NCBI RefSeq assembly: GCF_020164585.1
Contig: NZ_JAIQZF010000003.1
Coordinates: 62,001-126,000 of the forward strand
Direction of reading: 5' to 3'
Length of the DNA stretch: 64,000 nt
DNA from: Psychroflexus curvus
Lineage (GTDB): Bacteria > Bacteroidota > Bacteroidia > Flavobacteriales > Flavobacteriaceae
In this document: one piece after another, positions 42,520-52,625 of the stretch
Numbering within the stretch: the stretch's first letter is position 1
How the letters are laid out: each line of letters begins with the position of its first letter
The notes under the pieces: model-generated
The model's input: the letters and a program-made list of their open reading frames with translations, nothing else
Told to the model about the DNA's origin: nothing
The model's database searches: none
Position numbers and translations under genes: made by a program

Positions 42520-42556
42520 AAAAAAGCCCCTAAAACAAAGTTTTAAGGGCTTTTTT
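42520..42556. terminator. Bidirectional terminator
   Basis: AAAAAAGCCCCTAAAAC pairs with GTTTTAAGGGCTTTTTT (one mismatch) around a 3-nt loop, between the convergent lipoprotein and E2 genes. Confidence 0.9.
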
Positions 42557-42575
42557 AGTTTAAACTTATGATGGA

Positions 42576-43928
42576 TTAGATACTTCTCTCAGTATCGAAA
42601 TCTTCTAAATATTCTTTCATTCGCTGTATGAACTGTCCTCCTAGAGCACCATTCACCACTCGGTGGTCATAACTGTGCGATAAAAACATCTTGTGGCGTA
42701 TACCTATAAAATCACCTTCCGGAGTTTCTATAACCGCTGGTACTTTTCTAATAGCACCTAAAGCCAAAATACCGACTTGTGGTTGATTGATGATAGGTGT
42801 TCCCATGACACTGCCAAACGTACCTACGTTGGTTACTGTGTAAGTTCCTCCCTGGGTCTCATCGGGTTTCAATTTTCCATTTCTAGCTCGTCCGGCAAGG
42901 TCATTTACCTTCTTAGCCATACCCAATAAATTGAGTTGATCCGCATCTCTTATAACCGGCACAATCAAATTACCGTCGGGTAAAGCTGCTGCCATCCCTA
43001 AGTTGATGTGTTTTTTCATTATAATTCTGTCTCCATCAACTGAAATATTGATTTTTGGAAAATCTTTGATGGTTTTGGCAACTGCTTCCATGAAGATAGG
43101 AGTGAAGGTTAATTTTTCACCTTCTCTTTTTTGAAATGCATCCTTATGTTTGTTTCTCCAATTCCAAATATCTGTTACATCTACTTCAATGAAAGACTGA
43201 ACATGCGCAGAAGTTTGAGTACTAGCAATCATGTGGCTAGAAATCAATTTGCCCATTCTGTTCATTTCTATAACTTCATCTTCAGCATTGACATTTACGG
43301 GTGTACTTACCTGTGGAGCAGGGGCAGCTTTTGCTTGAGGAGTAGGAGTCTTCTCTTTTGTAGATGTTTTAGGTTTGCTCTGCTTAGAGGTTACTTTACC
43401 TTCTTTTTTATCTTTGACGTAAGCAAGAATATCATCTTTAGTTACTCTTTCATCAAGACCTGTACCTTTTATGTTCTCCAGTTCGTCTAAAGTAACGTTT
43501 TCTTTACTTGCAATATTTTTGACTAGCGGGGAGTAGAACCTTGAAGAATCTGAGTAGTTGGAAGTGCTTTCAGCAGTTGTTTTTGCGTGTGTTAGACTTT
43601 GTTCAACTTCAGCAGCAGCTTCTTCAACTTCTTCGGTTTGAGCGCCTTCTTCTGATTCTGTCTCTTCAGTTGAGTCATCATCTTCACCATCTACCTCGAT
43701 GATAGCGACCACTTCTCCAACTTTTACAACAGCATCTACTTCATGCAATTTTTCAACCAAAACTCCATCGTATTCACTAGGAACTTCAGAGTCTACCTTA
43801 TCTGTAGCAATTTCTAGAACTGCTTCATCCGCCTCAATAGTGTCGCCGACTTCTTTTAACCAACTGGTAATGGTTGCTTCCGCAACACTCTCTCCCATTT
43901 TGGGTAATTTTAATTCTTTTTTTGCCAT
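42576..43928 (-). CDS. Dihydrolipoyl acyltransferase (E2), second copy
   Basis: A 450-residue E2 with a lipoyl domain (about 3-77; lysine in EIATDKVDSEV), an E3-binding domain (about 132-175; FYSPLVKNIASKENVTLDEL) and a catalytic core (about 220-450). The linkers are ordinary Glu- and Lys/Pro/Ala-rich sequences, unlike the repeat-built linker of the E2 at 13174. The core motif reads SYDHRVVNG, with Asn where most E2s have Asp (DHRVVDG). Its E1 is not adjacent. It is probably the general branched-chain/pyruvate-type E2 of the cell. Confidence 0.9.
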   Translation of the reverse strand: MAKKELKLPKMGESVAEATITSWLKEVGDTIEADEAVLEIATDKVDSEVPSEYDGVLVEKLHEVDAVVKVGEVVAIIEVDGEDDDSTEETESEEGAQTEEVEEAAAEVEQSLTHAKTTAESTSNYSDSSRFYSPLVKNIASKENVTLDELENIKGTGLDERVTKDDILAYVKDKKEGKVTSKQSKPKTSTKEKTPTPQAKAAPAPQVSTPVNVNAEDEVIEMNRMGKLISSHMIASTQTSAHVQSFIEVDVTDIWNWRNKHKDAFQKREGEKLTFTPIFMEAVAKTIKDFPKINISVDGDRIIMKKHINLGMAAALPDGNLIVPVIRDADQLNLLGMAKKVNDLAGRARNGKLKPDETQGGTYTVTNVGTFGSVMGTPIINQPQVGILALGAIRKVPAVIETPEGDFIGIRHKMFLSHSYDHRVVNGALGGQFIQRMKEYLEDFDTERSI

Positions 43929-44012
43929 ATATATAACCTAAAAGGTATTTTTCAATTTGAGATTGCAAATTTAATAAAATTAAGCCAATTATATTCCTGA
44001 ATTGTCATCTTC

Positions 44013-45128
44013 TTAACTAAGGCCAATGACTTCACCTTTTATGTATTTGCTATCGCTTCCTATGATAAAATTGTAATTTCTGGGTTTGATTCTGAATACA
44101 TTAGTTTTGGATTTCAGACCAGTGATAATTTCAATACAGTCTTTATATCGGATGTGATTGGCGTCCATAACAATTAACGCGTCCTTTAGTTCTGAATCTA
44201 TTTTCGACATTAGATTGACATTAGAGTTTAACTTGGCTTTTAAGTGAGCTAACAAATCCGTGTCTTCTGAAATTAAATATACATCTTTAAACTCAGGACT
44301 CTGGATTTTAGCGGACTTGAGTTTTAATTTTTCTATAAATCTCCTGATATTAAGGCTTTGCCTGATAAGCCTAAAAGATGTCCCATAAGTTTTGAAATGC
44401 TTTTTATAAAAAATAGACATCGCATTAAAAAAATGTTGGAGATACACCTGGTCTTTGGTAGTGCTTTCTCCTTTAAAATGTAAAACTTGTGATTTGCCGA
44501 AATAGTAATTTTGAAAACCAGCCTTTATGATTCTAAAACTGAAATCAATATCTTCTCCATACATAAAATAGTCTTCATCAAATCCACCAATACTAAGGTA
44601 TACATCGGTTTTTAAAAACATAAACGCACCTACAAGAATGGCTGTAGGTCCATTTTCATCTTTATTTAAATCAAAATTGTAATAGGAGGAAGGCTTGCCA
44701 AGTAGTTTTTTTAAAGCTACCCGAGGAGTTGGAACATTGCGTTTGCTTTCCTGTAAAAACTCACCCGAACCATCTATCAGTTGAACCCCAATGGCTCCGG
44801 TATTTTCGAGCTCCATATGATAATTCAATAATTCACTAAAACAATCTTCGGGTACAACTGTGTCTGGGTTCAAAATGCACAAATACTCCCCTTTTGCCTC
44901 TTCGGCCCCTTTATTATTTCCTTTAGAAAACCCAGAGTTTTCAGTGTTTTTAACCAGATTGACCTTTGGAAAGTTTTGCTTAACCAGGTCACAGCTTTCA
45001 TCTTCAGAATTATTATCTACAACTATGATCTCAGCATCTATGTGTTCTATAGCTTTTGTCACACTGTCCAGGCATAACATTAAATGATGAGGAACTTTGT
45101 AGCTTAAAATGACAACAGAAAGTTTCAA
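44013..45128 (-). CDS. Family 2 glycosyltransferase
   Basis: A 371-residue GT2 enzyme. The N-terminal GT-A domain (about 1-250) begins KLSVVILSYKVPHHL and contains IIVVDNNSEDESCDLV, GEYLCILNPDTVVPED (the DxD region; here NPDT) and GGFDEDYFMYGEDIDFSFR. The last 110 residues form an extra domain of unknown role. It probably adds sugars to lipopolysaccharide or a capsule. The start lies 5 bp from the recR stop. Confidence 0.87.
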   Translation of the reverse strand: MKLSVVILSYKVPHHLMLCLDSVTKAIEHIDAEIIVVDNNSEDESCDLVKQNFPKVNLVKNTENSGFSKGNNKGAEEAKGEYLCILNPDTVVPEDCFSELLNYHMELENTGAIGVQLIDGSGEFLQESKRNVPTPRVALKKLLGKPSSYYNFDLNKDENGPTAILVGAFMFLKTDVYLSIGGFDEDYFMYGEDIDFSFRIIKAGFQNYYFGKSQVLHFKGESTTKDQVYLQHFFNAMSIFYKKHFKTYGTSFRLIRQSLNIRRFIEKLKLKSAKIQSPEFKDVYLISEDTDLLAHLKAKLNSNVNLMSKIDSELKDALIVMDANHIRYKDCIEIITGLKSKTNVFRIKPRNYNFIIGSDSKYIKGEVIGLS

Positions 45129-45133
45129 CGAGT

Positions 45134-45757
45134 TTAGTTTTTTAGTGAATTTTCAAAAGGCACACGCTGTATTATACTTCTTCCCAAAGTAATTTCATCT
45201 GCATATTCCAATTCGTCACCAATAGAAATCCCTCTTGCAATGGTAGAGGTTTTTAGGGCATGTTGAGAAGCTTGTATCTGTTTGTAAATATAGAAATTGG
45301 TGGTGTCACCTTCCATGGTGCTGCTAAGGGCAAAAATAATTTCGTTAACTTCACCGGCTTTTATTTTGGTCGCCAAACTCTCTATGTTGAGTTGTTGAGG
45401 GCCAACACCGTCCATCGGGCTTATTTTGCCACCCAAAACGTGGTAGATGCCTTTGTATTGCTCTGTGTTTTCAATAGCCATCACATCTCTTATGTCCTCA
45501 ACCACACAGATAATGGAGTGGTCTCTGGACTGGTCTTTGCAAATACCACAGATGTCCTGGTCAGAAATGTTATGACAGCTCTTACATTGCTTGACTTTGG
45601 TTTTCAAATCTACCAATGCAGTGGCAAGGTCTGTGGTTTGCGATTGTGGTTGTTTTAATAAATGCAGGGCCAGGCGAAGCGCCGTTCGTTTGCCAATTCC
45701 TGGTAATAAGGCGATTTCTTCTATTGCCTTTTCAAGATATTTTGATGAAAATTCCAT
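45134..45757 (-). CDS. recR: Recombination protein RecR
   Basis: RecR acts with RecO and RecF in loading RecA at gaps. The 207-residue protein shows the HhH motif [17 protein letters not shown] (about 18-34), the zinc finger [16 protein letters not shown] (about 57-72) and a Toprim domain ([15 protein letters not shown] about 83-97; [16 protein letters not shown] near the end). All are canonical. Confidence 0.96.
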   Translation of the reverse strand: MEFSSKYLEKAIEEIALLPGIGKRTALRLALHLLKQPQSQTTDLATALVDLKTKVKQCKSCHNISDQDICGICKDQSRDHSIICVVEDIRDVMAIENTEQYKGIYHVLGGKISPMDGVGPQQLNIESLATKIKAGEVNEIIFALSSTMEGDTTNFYIYKQIQASQHALKTSTIARGISIGDELEYADEITLGRSIIQRVPFENSLKN

Positions 45758-45840
45758 ACCGGGCTAAAATACAATTTTGAGTTTTCTTTTTATTAAAATC
45801 TTAGGGAAACATTTGTATTTTCGCCAGCCAAACATCAACT

Positions 45841-47295
45841 ATGCAAGCTTATCAAATTCTACTTCTGGTTCTGGCTTATTTTGTGGTTCTCATTCTTATT
45901 TCATTCCTGACCAACAAAAGTGGAAGTAATTCTGAATTCTTCCAGGCCAATAAGCAGTCTCCCTGGTATTTAGTAGCCTTTGGGATGATTGGCGCTTCGC
46001 TTAGCGGAGTCACTTTTATCTCCATTCCGGGAACAGTAGCCTTTAGCAGTTTTAGTTATTTCCAGGTTGTGCTTGGATACACTATTGGTTATGCGGTCAT
46101 AAGCCTTGTCCTTATGCCACTCTACTATAGATTGAATTTGACTTCCATATACACCTATTTGGGTACGCGATTTGGTAACCGCGCCTATAAAACAGGAGCT
46201 TCCTATTTTATCCTTTCTAGAGTCGTTGGTGCTAGTTTTAGATTATTCTTAGTTGCCAATGTCCTTCAGCTGATTGTTTTTGATGCTTTAGGCATCCCTT
46301 ATTATGCCACGGTGAGTATCACAATTTTACTGATTTGGCTTTACACCTTCAGAAGTGGGATCAAAACCATTGTGTGGACAGATACGCTGCAGACGCTGTT
46401 TATGCTCATCGCTTTGGGTATCTCGATTTATTTTATTTCAGATGCACTTCAGATAGACAGCCTGTGGAACTATCTTGGAAGTCATGATAATTTCCAGATT
46501 TTCTTTTTTGAAGATTATAAAAGTTCAGATTTCTTTTTCAAACAATTTATTTCAGGAATGTTTATCGCCATCGTGATGACGGGTCTCGATCAGGATATGA
46601 TGCAGAAAAACCTGACCTGCAGGACGCTTGAAGACGCTCAAAAAAATATTTTTTGGTTTACCCTGGTGCTTACCGTTGTCAACTTTTTGTTTTTACTCTT
46701 AGGCCTGTTGTTAACCGATTATGCTGATCTAGTGGGAATAACAGAAACCAGAGACGATTTATTTCCTGCTGTAGCCACTTCCGGCGTTTTAGGAATAGCA
46801 GTAGCGGTAACTTTTATTTTGGGTTTAATTGCTGCAGCCTATTCGAGCGCAGACAGCGCGCTTACGTCACTCACCACGTCTATTAGCATCGATATTTTAA
46901 GTATTCAGGATCGGTATTCAGAAGCCTCTCAAACCAAAGTCAGAAAATACATCCACGTCCTTATTTCTCTTGTGCTTATCGCGGTAATGATGATTTTTAA
47001 ATATGCTATTGCAGATAAGAGCGTCATCAATAAATTATTCGAGTTTGCCGGCTATACCTACGGTCCCCTTTTAGGGCTTTATGCCTTTGGTTTGTTTACG
47101 AAGTGGAAAGTAAAAGATTACTGGATACCACTGGTTGCGATCCTCTCTCCGGTCTTGTCCTACATTATAAGTACTTTAAGCTTAACTTATCTAAACTTTG
47201 AATTCGGTTTCTTTATTCTGATTTTAAACGGATTTTTAACCTTTCTAGGCTTAATATTGATCCGTAGCCAGAAGCACCAAAGTACAGGCGTTTAA
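45841..47295 (+). CDS. Sodium:solute symporter (SSS family)
   Basis: A 484-residue integral membrane protein with about 13 hydrophobic helices. Family stretches are IGASLSGVTFISIPGTVAFS (about 54-73), GTRFGNRAYKTGASYFILSR and AAAYSSADSALTSLTTS (about 337-353), which holds the Na+-site serine pattern. The substrate is not evident. The 3' end overlaps the convergent CoA-binding gene by 45 bp. Confidence 0.9.
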   Translation: MQAYQILLLVLAYFVVLILISFLTNKSGSNSEFFQANKQSPWYLVAFGMIGASLSGVTFISIPGTVAFSSFSYFQVVLGYTIGYAVISLVLMPLYYRLNLTSIYTYLGTRFGNRAYKTGASYFILSRVVGASFRLFLVANVLQLIVFDALGIPYYATVSITILLIWLYTFRSGIKTIVWTDTLQTLFMLIALGISIYFISDALQIDSLWNYLGSHDNFQIFFFEDYKSSDFFFKQFISGMFIAIVMTGLDQDMMQKNLTCRTLEDAQKNIFWFTLVLTVVNFLFLLLGLLLTDYADLVGITETRDDLFPAVATSGVLGIAVAVTFILGLIAAAYSSADSALTSLTTSISIDILSIQDRYSEASQTKVRKYIHVLISLVLIAVMMIFKYAIADKSVINKLFEFAGYTYGPLLGLYAFGLFTKWKVKDYWIPLVAILSPVLSYIISTLSLTYLNFEFGFFILILNGFLTFLGLILIRSQKHQSTGV

Positions 47296-47613
47296 GGTTT
47301 CTATTCTAGCCTTATCGAGCTGATGTTGAAGATCTGGGTTTTCAGTTCCCGGATTGAAAATGACTCGTCTGGGATTTAATTCAATCAAAAAAGTCGTGTA
47401 ATGCTTTTGATGCTGAGGGTTGATGTATAGCGTCACTGTATCTACCTTAAGATTTGCAGAAACTTCAGTCTGAATCTCGACACTTTCAACCTGTCCCTTT
47501 TGTTTGCTAAGGCCAATTACCTCATGGCCTTTTTGCAATAATGCATGAATGGCTTTATTGGCATACCTGGCGGGATGTTCTGACGCACCAATAACTAAAG
47601 TTTTGTTTTTCAT
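47251..47613 (-). CDS. CoA-binding (YccU-like) domain protein
   Basis: A 120-residue Rossmann-fold protein with VIGASEHPARYANKAIHALL (about 6-25) and NPGTENPDLQHQLDKARIET near the end, typical of the small CoA-binding family. The role is unknown. It overlaps the 3' end of the symporter by 45 bp on the opposite strand. Confidence 0.87.
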   Translation of the reverse strand: MKNKTLVIGASEHPARYANKAIHALLQKGHEVIGLSKQKGQVESVEIQTEVSANLKVDTVTLYINPQHQKHYTTFLIELNPRRVIFNPGTENPDLQHQLDKARIETLNACTLVLLATDQY

Positions 47614-47759
47614 AATCGTATAGGTTTTTGTTGAAGTGAATTGATGATGTGATTATAAATACGTTAAAATATGTTAATAATCGTAACAAATAAGCTTTTC
47701 ACTCGTTATTATATAAAGCATTCTTATTTGGATTAGCCTCTAACAAAATGGTTTTGATT

Positions 47760-47788
47760 AAAAAGGTAGTCAACTGGATTACCTTTTT
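47760..47788. terminator. Terminator after the DUF192 gene
   Basis: AAAAAGGTA pairs with TACCTTTTT around an 11-nt loop, immediately downstream (minus strand) of the stop codon at 47789. The stem is short and AU-rich, so strength is moderate. Confidence 0.6.
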
Positions 47789-48271
47789 TTAATTTAAAAT
47801 AACCTGATCACCTTCGTTAAGCTTTAGCTGATTTACGCTAACGGCATTTACTTCCAAAACATAACGGGATAGAGCTTCAGATGGAATTAATTCTTCTGAA
47901 AAAGGAATAGTATTCAAATAGAAATCTACGATTTTCATATGTTTACCCAAATAAATCAAGTCTAAAGGAATATGCGTATTCTTCATATAAAATGAAGGCC
48001 GAGTAGCTTCAATATCGTATATGAAAAGCATGCCTTGATCTGGTTTCATTTCTTTTCTATGCATTAATCCAGTTTCTTTTTCGTAATCAGATTCAGCTAA
48101 TTCTATTTCAAAACGAGTAGTTAAAGTGTCCTTATCCTGGATAAACCTCAGAAGCGTGTCATTTTTAAATTCAAAATCCTGGGTAAGGTCTCTATTTTGA
48201 TTCTGTTTAGACTGACAAGACATTATAAAAAGTGTAAGGTTCAAGACCAAAACTAGTTTAAGCAGTTTCAC
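47789..48271 (-). CDS. DUF192 lipoprotein
   Basis: A 160-residue exported lipoprotein. I choose a GTG start at 48271, giving the clean signal MKLLKLVLVLNLTLFIMSCQ; a TTG at 48310 gives 13 more residues but adds a non-signal stretch. The DUF192 core is visible as ETGLMHRKEMKPDQGMLFIY (about 80-99), then FYMKNTHIPLDLIYL and the terminal VNAVSVNQLKLNEGDQV. Function is unknown. With this start it overlaps lgt by 14 bp, implying coupling. Confidence 0.82.
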   Translation of the reverse strand: MKLLKLVLVLNLTLFIMSCQSKQNQNRDLTQDFEFKNDTLLRFIQDKDTLTTRFEIELAESDYEKETGLMHRKEMKPDQGMLFIYDIEATRPSFYMKNTHIPLDLIYLGKHMKIVDFYLNTIPFSEELIPSEALSRYVLEVNAVSVNQLKLNEGDQVILN

Positions 48272-49088
48272 TGGTTTTAGCTTTTTTGTTTGAAAAATAG
48301 ATGATGCCAAGTCCTATCAAAATCATAGGTATACTTAGCAATTGCCCTGTATTGAAAAGCCAGTCAGCCCTTTCAGCCACCTGAGGTTCCTTTACATATT
48401 CAACGATAAAACGTATCGTCCAAAGCAAGGTGAAGAAAATTCCGAAGAGCACTCCTTTTTTCTGTTTCACACTTGTCTTCCAAAAAATAAGCGATAAAAT
48501 TCCGAAGAGAATTAAATAGCAAACAGACTCATACAATTGAGCCGGGTGTCTTGGGAAGCTTTCTCCTAATTGGACAAAAACAACTCCAAAGTCTGAACTG
48601 GTAGCTTTACCAACAATTTCAGAGTTCAAAAAGTTTCCTATTCTTACAAAAACAGCACCGAAAGCCACTGGCATCGTTATGCGGTCCAGGATCCAAAAAA
48701 TAGATTTTTTAGTCACCTTTTTGCTGTAGTAATACATTCCAATCGCGATACCTATAGCTGCGCCATGACTTGCCAAGCCTCTGAAGCCTGTAAACTCAAT
48801 TTCTGGAACAAAGCTTACCGGTAAAAAAACCGAAAGGGGATCTTCTACAAATAATTCTGGCTGGTAGAAAATCACATGACCTAATCTTGCACCAATCAAG
48901 GTTGAAAGTATCGTATAAATGAGAAGTTTGTCTAGCTTTTCTAAAGAAACACCTTCGGATATGAAAATACGCTTAGTGATGTAAAAACCAGAACCAAAGG
49001 CGATTAGGAACATTAAACTATAGTACCTGAGTGTGAAGATTCCGAGATCGATTCCTAGTGAGGGATCCCATTGAATAGCTTGGAACAT
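48258..49088 (-). CDS. lgt: Prolipoprotein diacylglyceryl transferase
   Basis: Lgt transfers diacylglycerol from phosphatidylglycerol to the lipobox cysteine of prelipoproteins in the inner membrane. The 276-residue protein has about seven hydrophobic helices; the Lgt signature region is RIGNFLNSEIVGKATS (about 147-162), with HPAQLYES (about 178-185) and RFIVEYVKEPQ (about 222-232) carrying conserved arginines and glutamates. GLASHGAAIGI holds the essential His. The many lipoproteins in this window depend on it. Confidence 0.95.
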   Translation of the reverse strand: MFQAIQWDPSLGIDLGIFTLRYYSLMFLIAFGSGFYITKRIFISEGVSLEKLDKLLIYTILSTLIGARLGHVIFYQPELFVEDPLSVFLPVSFVPEIEFTGFRGLASHGAAIGIAIGMYYYSKKVTKKSIFWILDRITMPVAFGAVFVRIGNFLNSEIVGKATSSDFGVVFVQLGESFPRHPAQLYESVCYLILFGILSLIFWKTSVKQKKGVLFGIFFTLLWTIRFIVEYVKEPQVAERADWLFNTGQLLSIPMILIGLGIIYFSNKKAKTSETA

Positions 49089-49130
49089 GCTTAAATTATT
49101 TGTTGGCTAATATACAGATTATTGAAACGA

Positions 49131-49385
49131 TTAGTTCTCATCTGAATGTTTTTTAGGCTCAGGGACTGGATCGTATCCAGATTTTCCCCAGGGATGGCAT
49201 TTTGATATTCGGACGATACTTAAATAAAACCCCTTGAGGACACCGTGAGTTTTGAATGCTTCTAAAGCGTAATGGGAACAGGTCGGCTGAAATCTACAAC
49301 TTGGCCCGAGGAGTGGAGAAATGACCCATTGGTATACGTTGATGAGTATTACAAAGGGAAAAATCAATACTTTACGCCACATCAC
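49131..49385 (-). CDS. yidD: Membrane protein insertion efficiency factor YidD
   Basis: An 84-residue amphipathic protein assisting YidC-dependent membrane insertion. The family pattern is complete: [20 protein letters not shown] (about 18-37), HYALEAF, and [15 protein letters not shown] (about 61-75), including its conserved cysteines. It lies 1 bp after the cysS stop (minus strand), so the two are probably co-transcribed. Confidence 0.95.
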   Translation of the reverse strand: MMWRKVLIFPFVILINVYQWVISPLLGPSCRFQPTCSHYALEAFKTHGVLKGFYLSIVRISKCHPWGKSGYDPVPEPKKHSDEN

Positions 49386-50879
49386 TTACGAATGAATCTG
49401 AAAAGTTGTGCCTTCTTTGCTGTCTTTTAGCTCAACCTTCATTTCTGAGAGTTTATCTCTTATTTTGTCACTGGTGTCAAAATCTTTATTAAGACGGGCA
49501 TGATTTCTCATATCGATCAAAAACTGAATGAGCTCCTCAAAATCATTGGTATTGTCGTTAGATTTGGAATCATCTTCCACATCTTCAAGCCCCATGACTT
49601 CAAAAATGAAATCTTTCATAGTCGTATTCAGTAAATCAATACTTTTTTGACTTAATTGAAGTTTGTCAGCTTTAGCTAAATTGATCTGCTTCACAGCTTC
49701 AAATAAATGAGCAATGAGAATAGGGCTGTTGAAGTCATCATTCATCGCATCATAGCACTTATCTCTCCAGGCAGAAACATCAAAGTCAGAAGATTTTGAT
49801 GCCCTGATAGTTTGAAGTGTAGCCAGACTGTCCATCAACTTATTAAATCCTTTTTCTGCAGCAGATAAGGCTTCATCAGAAAAGTCAAGAATACTTCTAT
49901 AGTTGGCCTGGAGCATAAAAAACCTGACGACAGTAGCGGTATAGGATTTTGATAAATTTTCATTTTCGCCAGTAAAAAGTTCTCTAGGCAGAATATTGTT
50001 GCCAGTACTTTTGGACATTTTTTTGCCATTCAGCGTCAACATGTTGGCATGCATCCAATAATTGACGGGATCTTTACCATTTGAAGCATGGCCCTGAGCA
50101 ATTTCGCATTCGTGGTGCGGGAACTTTAAATCCATTCCCCCGCCGTGAATATCGAATTGGTCCCCAAGGTATTTGGAACTCATCACCGTACATTCCAGAT
50201 GCCATCCGGGGAAACCAACACCCCAGGGTGATGGCCAGCGCATGATGTGTTGAGGTTCAGCTTTTTTCCAAAGTGCGAAATCCTGAGGGTTTTTCTTGTC
50301 AGACTGCCCGGCAAGTTCTCTGGTATTGGAAATAAGGTCTTCAATTTTTCTTCCGCTCAGCTTTCCATAATGTTGAGATTCATTGTATTTCATGACATCA
50401 AAATACACATTACCATCAACTTCGTAAGCCAGGCCTTTGTCTAGGATGGTCTTTATAGTTTCAATCTGCTCAATGATATGACCAGTTGCCGTAGGCTCAA
50501 TACTAGGCGGCAGGTTATTGAATTTTTCAAGGATTTGATGAAAATCTACACTGTATTTTTGAACCACTTCCATAGGTTCAATCTCCATCAGTTTAGCTTT
50601 TTTAGCTATTCTGTCTTCTCCCTCTTCGCCGTCGTTTTCTAAATGACCAGCATCTGTAATGTTTCTAACGTATCTAATTTTGTATCCCAAGTGCTTTAAA
50701 TATCGAAATACCAAATCGAAAGAAATAAAAGTTCTACAATTTCCCAGATGTACATTGCTGTAGACTGTAGGCCCACAGACATACATACCAACATACCCCT
50801 CTGTAAGTGGCTGGAAGTTTTCTTTTTCTCCAGAAATAGAATTGTAAATCTTTAAGGATTGGTTTTCGTATAAAGGCAT
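49386..50879 (-). CDS. cysS: Cysteinyl-tRNA synthetase
   Basis: CysS charges tRNA-Cys. The 497-residue class I synthetase has [20 protein letters not shown] (about 27-46), in which HLGN replaces the usual HIGH signature (H-x-G-N/H), the zinc ligands [13 protein letters not shown] and HHECEIAQ, and KMSKSTGN (about 276-283). An insertion of acidic residues (near 425-450) precedes the C-terminal domain. Length is slightly above the E. coli enzyme. Confidence 0.95.
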   Translation of the reverse strand: MPLYENQSLKIYNSISGEKENFQPLTEGYVGMYVCGPTVYSNVHLGNCRTFISFDLVFRYLKHLGYKIRYVRNITDAGHLENDGEEGEDRIAKKAKLMEIEPMEVVQKYSVDFHQILEKFNNLPPSIEPTATGHIIEQIETIKTILDKGLAYEVDGNVYFDVMKYNESQHYGKLSGRKIEDLISNTRELAGQSDKKNPQDFALWKKAEPQHIMRWPSPWGVGFPGWHLECTVMSSKYLGDQFDIHGGGMDLKFPHHECEIAQGHASNGKDPVNYWMHANMLTLNGKKMSKSTGNNILPRELFTGENENLSKSYTATVVRFFMLQANYRSILDFSDEALSAAEKGFNKLMDSLATLQTIRASKSSDFDVSAWRDKCYDAMNDDFNSPILIAHLFEAVKQINLAKADKLQLSQKSIDLLNTTMKDFIFEVMGLEDVEDDSKSNDNTNDFEELIQFLIDMRNHARLNKDFDTSDKIRDKLSEMKVELKDSKEGTTFQIHS

Positions 50880-50882
50880 TGA

Positions 50883-51560
50883 TTAAAATTTAGTATCCAT
50901 ATTTACATAGTTGAGAAGTTCTTTTCTCACATTTTCATCTTTAAATTTGCCACCAAATTCACTGGTTACCGTACTGCTTTCGATGTCATTGATGCCACGG
51001 CTATTCACGCAAAGGTGTTTGGCATCTATAATGCAGGCCACGTCTTCTGTATCCAGAGCATTTTGAAGCTCTTTTACGATTTGCATGGTGAGTCTTTCCT
51101 GAACCTGAGGTCGGTTTGCATAATAATTGACGATCCGGTTCATTTTGGAGAGTCCGACAACCCTGCCGCTGGAGATATAAGCTACATGAGCTCTCCCTAC
51201 GATGGGCAACAGGTGGTGTTCGCAGGTAGAATAGACCGTAATGTTCTTTTCTACAAGCATCTCGCCATATTTATAGTTGTTTTCAAAAGTAGAAGCCTTT
51301 GGTTTTTTCTCATGATCGAGACCGCCAAAAATTTCGTTTACATACATCTTAGCAACGCGATTGGGAGTGCCCATCAGGCTATCGTCTGTCATATCCATAC
51401 CTAACGTATGCAAGATTTCGTGAACGTGTCCTTTTATTTTCTCAATTTTTTCATCATTTGTCATATCAAAAGCGTCCTCTCTTACGGGATTTTCGTAAGA
51501 TGTAGCAATATGATTATCACCGACTTCATCAATCAGCTTCTTTTGTTTTTGTTCGCACAT
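50883..51560 (-). CDS. folE: GTP cyclohydrolase I
   Basis: FolE converts GTP to dihydroneopterin triphosphate for folate synthesis. The 225-residue protein has a variable N-terminus (about 1-35) and the catalytic core with TVYSTCEHHLLPIVGRAHVA (about 107-126), the zinc Cys and His residues, and VVGLSKMNRIVNYYANRPQV (about 132-151). The second Cys ligand is in AKHLCVNSRG near 184. It lies 3 bp from cysS. Confidence 0.95.
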   Translation of the reverse strand: MCEQKQKKLIDEVGDNHIATSYENPVREDAFDMTNDEKIEKIKGHVHEILHTLGMDMTDDSLMGTPNRVAKMYVNEIFGGLDHEKKPKASTFENNYKYGEMLVEKNITVYSTCEHHLLPIVGRAHVAYISSGRVVGLSKMNRIVNYYANRPQVQERLTMQIVKELQNALDTEDVACIIDAKHLCVNSRGINDIESSTVTSEFGGKFKDENVRKELLNYVNMDTKF

Positions 51561-51687
51561 TTCTTAAAAAATTAGTGGCAGCAAAGATAGCTTTTTTACG
51601 CTTTTTGCTACTGTAAGTTTGTTCTTTATCAATTTTTCACAGATAAATTAACGAAGCTTTTGTATTTATTTTGAAATTGAATTCGTT

Positions 51688-52200
51688 TTAGTAATGAAGC
51701 AGCGAATTTACCTTGTCTTTAGGAAGATGTTTTCGACCTTCAAGAACATCCAACTCGATGATAAAGTTAACCTGGGTGATTTCTCCACCCAATTTATCGA
51801 TAAGTTGACAAGCTGCTGCTGCGGTACCTCCCGTTGCCAGCAAATCATCGTGGAGCAGGATGCGGTCTCCTTTTTGGACATCGTCTTCGTGAATCTCGAT
51901 GGTATCGCTGCCATACTCAAGATCGTAGGATTGAGAAATTGTTTTTCCGGGAAGTTTTTTAGGTTTTCGAATAGGAATAAACCCCACTCCAAGAGCTTTG
52001 GCTAAAAGCATCCCAAACAGAAATCCGCGGGATTCTATACCGACTACTTTGTCGACAGGTTTATTATCGAGTCCTTTAATAAATTCTGAAACAGCAAATT
52101 CGCAAGCCTCAGGGTTTAAAAGTAGGGGAGTGATGTCTTTGTAGGAGATGCCTTGCTTAGGAAAATCGGGGATGGTTCTGATATAATCTGTAAGTTGCAT
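51688..52200 (-). CDS. apt: Adenine phosphoribosyltransferase
   Basis: Apt salvages adenine to AMP using PRPP. I start at ATG 52200 (MQLTDYIRTIPDFPKQGISY), giving 170 residues, the family length; the open frame upstream of it merely runs through tRNA-fragment sequence. The PRPP loop is ILLHDDLLATGGTAAAA (about 119-135), and IESRGFLFGMLLAKALGVGF is the substrate region. The gene diverges from the tRNA-Arg promoter. Confidence 0.95.
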   Translation of the reverse strand: MQLTDYIRTIPDFPKQGISYKDITPLLLNPEACEFAVSEFIKGLDNKPVDKVVGIESRGFLFGMLLAKALGVGFIPIRKPKKLPGKTISQSYDLEYGSDTIEIHEDDVQKGDRILLHDDLLATGGTAAAACQLIDKLGGEITQVNFIIELDVLEGRKHLPKDKVNSLLHY

Positions 52201-52218
52201 GATATTTGTGATTTTATA

Positions 52219-52249
52219 TTTGGTAAAAGTATAAAAAGAAATATATTTG
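52219..52249 (+). promoter_or_regulatory. Promoter of the tRNA-Arg/GIY-YIG array
   Basis: TTTG (52219-52222), a 19-nt spacer and TATATTTG (52242-52249) match the consensus exactly. The start point would fall about 6 bases before the first tRNA-Arg fragment at 52262. No comparable promoter is seen before the intact tRNA-Arg 1.1 kb downstream, so this looks like its displaced original promoter. Confidence 0.8.
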
Positions 52250-52368
52250 CACTCCCAAAAAGGCCTCGTGGCCTGCCCGCCTGAAATTTCAGGCGGGCGC
52301 AACTGAATACCCGCCCGAGCCGAACGGAAGTTAGTCTCGTTCGGGCGGGGCGCATAGAATTTTTAGAC

Positions 52369-52625
52369 ATGTTTTATGTTTACGTTCTTTATAGTTTTAA
52401 ATTTGACAGATACTATGTTGGAATGACAGTACGCCTAAAATAAAGATTGTCTGAACATAATCAGGGAAACACAAAATCGACTAAAGCTTTTGTTCCCAGG
52501 ATCATAGTTCATCAAGAAGTTTTTGAAACACGCCTTTTAGCTAGGTCGAGAGAAAAATTTCTCAAATCAGCTGCTGGAAGGAGATGGATAAAAAACACAT
52601 ACGGCCTTGTGGCTTGCCCGAATGA
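52369..52625 (+). pseudogene. GIY-YIG endonuclease gene, unit 1, inactivated
   Basis: Aligned with the intact copies at 52736 and 53104, this copy has a GAA-to-TAA change after CVG..AVR..LK-equivalent residue 24 (codon following cta aaa), a nearby GAA-to-GTA change, and a one-base deletion in the A-run before the C-terminus. The rest is almost identical. It is the promoter-proximal copy and also carries the simpler hairpin insert, so it may be the oldest unit. Confidence 0.88.
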
